The notes beneath the pieces were generated by a model that saw only the letters and a program-made list of their open reading frames with translations, was not told the DNA's origin and did no database searches. 35,309 bases of DNA, taken from assembly GCA_041749275.1 (NCBI GenBank), contig JBGTBQ010000034.1:1-35309 (forward strand), in the 5' to 3' direction. Below, in pieces: positions 32,240 to 35,309 of the stretch. The DNA is from JBGTBQ01 sp041749275 (lineage in GTDB: Bacteria > Acidobacteriota > Blastocatellia > Pyrinomonadales > Pyrinomonadaceae). Each line of letters starts with the position of its first letter. The stretch's first letter is position 1. A program made the translations under genes and the position numbers.

Positions 32240-33154
32240 ATGTTAGGAAAAACAATCAGGCTCTATCTCGTTGAAGGCGTACCAAGCGGAATAATTACCG
32301 CAGAGATTATGAATTGGACGGGAAGAGCTACTGTTTGTCCGCGCTCTCAACTGGCGGAATTGGCTTCACGCGATGAAGTAAGAAAAACGGGGATATATAT
32401 TTTATCAGGCGAAGCTGTTGACAATCCCTTGCAAGAGGTTATTTACGTTGGTGAAAGTGAAAATGTCCTTGACCGTCTTAAAATTCACAACAACGACCAG
32501 AAGAAAGATTTTTGGATTAAGACTTTCATCTTCACAAACAAAGACGACAATCTTACTAAAGGTCACGTTCGTTATTTGGAAAGTCGGTTGATACAAATTG
32601 CCAGTGAAGCCAGAAGAGCCACAATTGAAAACAGCACAAATCCCGATTACACAATTTTGCCCGAATCCGACATCGCAGATATGGAGTATTTTATTGAACA
32701 AATTAAACTTCTTCTGCCTGTTCTAGGACTAACTTTTGCTCTGCCTTTATCAATTCTCGCCAAAAATCAAGATAAACTTAAACAAACGTCGGAGATTCAA
32801 ATTGAATCGCCTTTGTTCAAAATGAATAACTCTGGTGTCGAAGCCTATGCTCAAGAAATAAACAACGAGTTTATTGTTTTCAAAGATTCAACTGTTCGCA
32901 AAAAGGAAAATCCCAGCCTTAGTAAATCAACAAAAGAAAAAAGAAACAGGTTGATAGAAGAAAACAAACTAATCCAAAGCTCGCAGGGCGACTTTTGGAT
33001 TTTGTCTGAGAACATACCTTTTAGTAGTCCAAGCGGAGCGGCTAGCTTTGTTGGCGGTGCAAGTCTTAACGGACGAGTTGAATGGAAAGTTAAAGATTCA
33101 AATCAGACTTACGCAGATTGGCAAGAATCGCAGTTAGCCAATGTCAAAACTTAA
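32240..33154 (+). CDS. GIY-YIG nuclease family protein with DUF4357-like C-terminus
   Basis: 304 aa from ATG 32240; the frame is open further left but overlaps the 89-aa gene. A conserved N-terminal segment (IRLYLVEGVPSGIITAEIMN) is followed by the nuclease core: GIYIL (51-55), VIYVGES (67-73), R79 in LDRL and the metal-binding E114 in VRYLESRLIQI. The middle is variable and Lys/Asn-rich. The C-terminus (DFWILSENIPFSSPSGAASF, then NGRVEWKV) matches the DUF4357 pattern. Codons are strongly A/T-biased (AAA, AAT, ATT), unlike every neighbour, so the gene was very probably acquired by transfer. Such proteins occur in mobile islands, some near restriction systems; here it stands without a partner. 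DNA cleavage is likely from the family; biological role unknown. No clear ribosome site. Confidence 0.82.
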   Translation: MLGKTIRLYLVEGVPSGIITAEIMNWTGRATVCPRSQLAELASRDEVRKTGIYILSGEAVDNPLQEVIYVGESENVLDRLKIHNNDQKKDFWIKTFIFTNKDDNLTKGHVRYLESRLIQIASEARRATIENSTNPDYTILPESDIADMEYFIEQIKLLLPVLGLTFALPLSILAKNQDKLKQTSEIQIESPLFKMNNSGVEAYAQEINNEFIVFKDSTVRKKENPSLSKSTKEKRNRLIEENKLIQSSQGDFWILSENIPFSSPSGAASFVGGASLNGRVEWKVKDSNQTYADWQESQLANVKT

Positions 33155-33194
33155 TTCGCTTATCACATGCGGAGCAAATTATTTTTATAAAACC

Positions 33195-34574
33195 ATGAAA
33201 ACTTTAATCAAAAATGGACGCATCGTCACCGCCGTTGACAACTACAAGGCCGACATTCTAATTGAAGGCGAAACCATCTCCGTCATCGGCGCGCGTCTCG
33301 ACATGGAAGCCGACCGCGTGATTGACGCTTCGGGAAAACTCGTCATCCCCGGCGGGATTGACCCGCACACGCACATGGAGTTGCCGTTTGGAGGCACCGA
33401 GGCTTCGGATGACTTCCGCACGGGCACCCAAGCGGCGGCGCACGGCGGGACGACGACGATCATTGATTTCGCCGTCCAGTACAAGGGCCAGTCGCTCATC
33501 GAGGCGGTGGACAACTGGCACCGGAAGGCTGAAGGCAAGACGGCGATTGACTATGGCTTCCACCTCATCACGACTGAGTTGGAAGACAACCAGATCGAAG
33601 AGATGTACACCGTGATGGATGAGGGCATCACGAGCTTCAAGATGTTCATGGCCTATCCGGGCGTCTTCCTCGTGGACGACGCCACCATCTTCCGGGCGAT
33701 GTCGGCGGCGGGCGAGCGCGGCGGCCTCATCTGTATGCACGCCGAGAACGGCATCGTCATCAACGAGATCATCAAGCGCGCACTCGCCGCCGGGCGCACC
33801 GCGCCGAAGTATCACGCGCTGACGCGCCCCACGCGCGCCGAGGCCGAAGGCGTCCACCGCGCCATCGCTATCGCCGAGATGGCCGAAGCGCCCGTCTACA
33901 TCGTCCACCTCTCCTGCGCCGACGCGCTCAATCAAGTGCGCGAGGCGCGCGACCGTGGCCTGCCCGCCTTCGCCGAGACGTGCCCGCAATATCTGTTTCT
34001 CTCCATTGACGATTACGGTGAAGACTTTGAAGGCGCGAAGTACGTGATGACGCCTCCCTTGCGTGACAGAAAGAATCAGGCCGAGTTGTGGAAGGGCTTG
34101 AAGACGGACGACCTGCAAGTCATCTCGACCGATCACTGCCCCTTCTGCATGAAGGAGCAGAAGGAGTTGGGCCGCGACGATTTTTCCAAAATCCCGAACG
34201 GCGCACCCGGCGTCGAGCATCGCATGTCGCTCATCTACAACGGCGGCGTCGTCGAGCAACGCATCTCGCTCAACCGCTTCGTCGAACTGACTTCGACCGC
34301 CGCCGCCAAGATGTTCGGCCTCTTCCCGCGCAAAGGCACGATTGCCATCGGCTCCGACGCCGACATCGTCATCTTCAACCCCGACGCCGAACAGACCATC
34401 TCCGCCGCGACGCACCACATGAACGTTGATTACAGCGCATATGAAGGCTGGAAGATCAAGGGCGCGGTCGAGACGGTGCTCTCGCGCGGGCGCGTCGTGA
34501 TTGAGAATGGTGAGTACAAGGGACAGCCGGGCGACGGGCAGTTCCTGAAGCGCGGAACGTGCGTGGCAATCTAA
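33195..34574 (+). CDS. hydA: Dihydropyrimidinase / D-hydantoinase
   Basis: 459 aa from ATG 33195 (MKTLIKNGRIVTAVDNYKAD). An in-frame ATG at 33141 would add 18 atypical residues and overlap the nuclease gene. Cyclic amidohydrolase metal ligands are visible: H58 and H60 in DPHTHMELPF, carboxylated K149 in SFKMFMAYPG, H182 in MHAENG, H238 in VYIVHLSC and D313 in STDHCPF. The protein opens 5,6-dihydrouracil/thymine rings to N-carbamoyl-beta-amino acids. The upstream aminotransferase and aldehyde dehydrogenase could handle the resulting beta-amino acid and semialdehyde. The dihydropyrimidine dehydrogenase is not in the window, and a candidate ureidopropionase-type hydrolase lies about 25 kb away. 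No Shine-Dalgarno is visible in the AT-rich 40 bp before the start. Confidence 0.94.
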   Translation: MKTLIKNGRIVTAVDNYKADILIEGETISVIGARLDMEADRVIDASGKLVIPGGIDPHTHMELPFGGTEASDDFRTGTQAAAHGGTTTIIDFAVQYKGQSLIEAVDNWHRKAEGKTAIDYGFHLITTELEDNQIEEMYTVMDEGITSFKMFMAYPGVFLVDDATIFRAMSAAGERGGLICMHAENGIVINEIIKRALAAGRTAPKYHALTRPTRAEAEGVHRAIAIAEMAEAPVYIVHLSCADALNQVREARDRGLPAFAETCPQYLFLSIDDYGEDFEGAKYVMTPPLRDRKNQAELWKGLKTDDLQVISTDHCPFCMKEQKELGRDDFSKIPNGAPGVEHRMSLIYNGGVVEQRISLNRFVELTSTAAAKMFGLFPRKGTIAIGSDADIVIFNPDAEQTISAATHHMNVDYSAYEGWKIKGAVETVLSRGRVVIENGEYKGQPGDGQFLKRGTCVAI

Positions 34575-34596
34575 ACACAAGCTTTGACGAAGTACT

Positions 34597-34851
34597 ATGG
34601 AAGACGTTGAAGAAAGAGACGGGCTGAAAGAGTTTCGTCAGCAATGCGAGCGCAATCTCGCGCGTAGCGTCGAAGAACGGATGCGCTACGGCTTCTGTTA
34701 CGTCTATAAGCCTGTTCTCGACGACTCCGAATGGCGCTCTTTCGCCTCGACCGCCGAGTACCGCCGCTGGTGCCGGGACAATCTCCCGCTCTATCTGGGC
34801 TACGGCCCGCCGGACGCGCTGCAAGCGGAAATACTCGATGAGAAGAGATAG
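34597..34851 (+). CDS. Small conserved-style protein paired with a nucleotidyltransferase
   Basis: 84 aa, charged and without a signal peptide. An N-terminal helical part (EEFRQQ-like: LKEFRQQCERNLARSVEERM) is followed by an aromatic segment DSEWRSFASTAEYRRWCRDN and LPLYLGYGPP. Its 3' end overlaps the start of the nucleotidyltransferase gene by 14 bp, which implies coupled translation and a functional pair, in the manner of toxin-antitoxin or MNT-type modules. I cannot name the family. It starts 22 bp after hydA, so it may ride on the hydA transcript. Confidence 0.72.
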   Translation: MEDVEERDGLKEFRQQCERNLARSVEERMRYGFCYVYKPVLDDSEWRSFASTAEYRRWCRDNLPLYLGYGPPDALQAEILDEKR

Positions 34852-35309
34852 CTTTCACCCGGCGCAAGCGCAGGAAGTCGCGGCAGCCTTCGCCGCGCAT
34901 CAGGTGGACTATATGTTCATCGGGAAGAGCGGCGCTATCCTCCTCGGCTATCCGAGTACGACGCAGGACGTTGATGTTTTCCCGCGAAAGGACGAAGCGA
35001 ATGGTCGCCGCATCGTCGCGGCTTTGAGAGAACTTGGCTTCACGATTGACGATGCGCTCGAACAGGAAATAGTACGAGGTAAAGATTTCGTCCAGATCAA
35101 GTCGGGGCCTTTCGACATTGATCTCGTCTTCGCGCCGGACGGGATCGAAAATTACGAGGACGCCAAAAGCCGCATGGACATATCATCCGGGTTCCCCGTG
35201 ATGAACATTCGTGACATCATTGCCAGCAAGCGAGCCGCCAAGCGGGCGCGGGATGTAATTGAATTGCCCCTGCTCGAAGCCTTCCGTGAGGTTTATGAGA
35301 AGCGCCGGA
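34838..35309 (+). CDS. Nucleotidyltransferase-fold protein, 3' end cut off by window edge
   Basis: At least 157 codons from ATG 34838 with no stop before the window ends. The nucleotidyltransferase signature is visible early: YMFIGKSGAILLGYPSTTQD (residues 25-44) followed by VDVFP, giving the G-S/K-S-G...D-x-D pattern with D44 and D46. A third acidic strand follows in GPFDIDLVFAP. A basic helix (IIASKRAAKRARDVIELPLL) has the K...R.KD..DL-type spacing seen in AbiEii/MNT-like and kanamycin-nucleotidyltransferase-fold proteins. Together with the overlapping 84-aa gene it resembles a two-component antitoxin/toxin or AMP-transferring module. The exact family and target cannot be fixed from the partial sequence. 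Confidence 0.8.
   Translation, partial: MRRDSFHPAQAQEVAAAFAAHQVDYMFIGKSGAILLGYPSTTQDVDVFPRKDEANGRRIVAALRELGFTIDDALEQEIVRGKDFVQIKSGPFDIDLVFAPDGIENYEDAKSRMDISSGFPVMNIRDIIASKRAAKRARDVIELPLLEAFREVYEKRR

Noticed and set aside
31162..33194. Complete integrative element with integrase
   Set aside because: A 3'-end duplication and foreign-looking genes are present, but no integrase, transposase, tRNA or terminal repeats were found in the window.
33258..34580. Leftward open frame opposite hydA
   Set aside because: hydA has all metal ligands in place; the reverse frame is a shadow.
1..35309. CRISPR arrays, tRNA or rRNA genes
   Set aside because: No regularly spaced identical repeats, cloverleaf-like segments or rRNA core sequences were seen while reading; small RNAs without conserved sequence cannot be excluded.

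Overview
The window is GC-rich (roughly 60% or more by eye) and gene-dense, with GXY-type codon use. It carries several hallmarks of Acidobacteriota, most likely a Blastocatellia/Pyrinomonadales-like lineage: secreted VCBS + ASPIC/UnbV (CRTAC-like) proteins in multiple copies, a bifunctional transaldolase/phosphoglucose isomerase, and long palindromic intergenic repeats. The taxonomy is an inference from gene style, not from a marker gene. No rRNA, tRNA, CRISPR array or intact insertion sequence was seen.

Left part (1-6.7 kb): a truncated CBS-domain protein converges on a leftward sugar-phosphate cluster, tkt (transketolase), tal-pgi (fused transaldolase and glucose-6-phosphate isomerase) and gnd (short-type 6-phosphogluconate dehydrogenase). 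Together these cover 6-phosphogluconate oxidation and most of the non-oxidative pentose phosphate shuffle back to glucose-6-P. gnd is broken by a frameshift near 640, and a hairpin with a T-run lies between tal-pgi and gnd.

Middle part (6.7-23 kb): a 132-bp inverted repeat, a nitrilase-superfamily hydrolase, a 1236-aa secreted TPR/VCBS/UnbV protein, a secreted PreP-like M16 metalloprotease flanked on both sides by related palindromic repeats, a small secreted protein, two tandem translationally coupled UnbV-type paralogs, a block of REP-like units, and a membrane protein plus MFS transporter pair.

Right-middle (23-28 kb): a leftward three-gene operon (duplicated DUF6328-like membrane protein, secreted M20 amidohydrolase, membrane-anchored alpha/beta hydrolase), then an acyl-CoA ligase divergent from an aldehyde dehydrogenase.

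Right part (28-35.3 kb): aldehyde dehydrogenase, class III aminotransferase and dihydropyrimidinase all point right and fit reductive pyrimidine/beta-amino acid catabolism. The gaps beside them hold accessory modules: a HicB-like remnant, an AF2212-like antitoxin plus retropepsin-like pair, a duplicated 3' end of the aminotransferase, an orphan 89-aa gene, a clearly AT-rich GIY-YIG/DUF4357 nuclease gene, and finally a small protein plus nucleotidyltransferase pair running off the edge. This interrupted catabolic locus is the most unusual part of the window.
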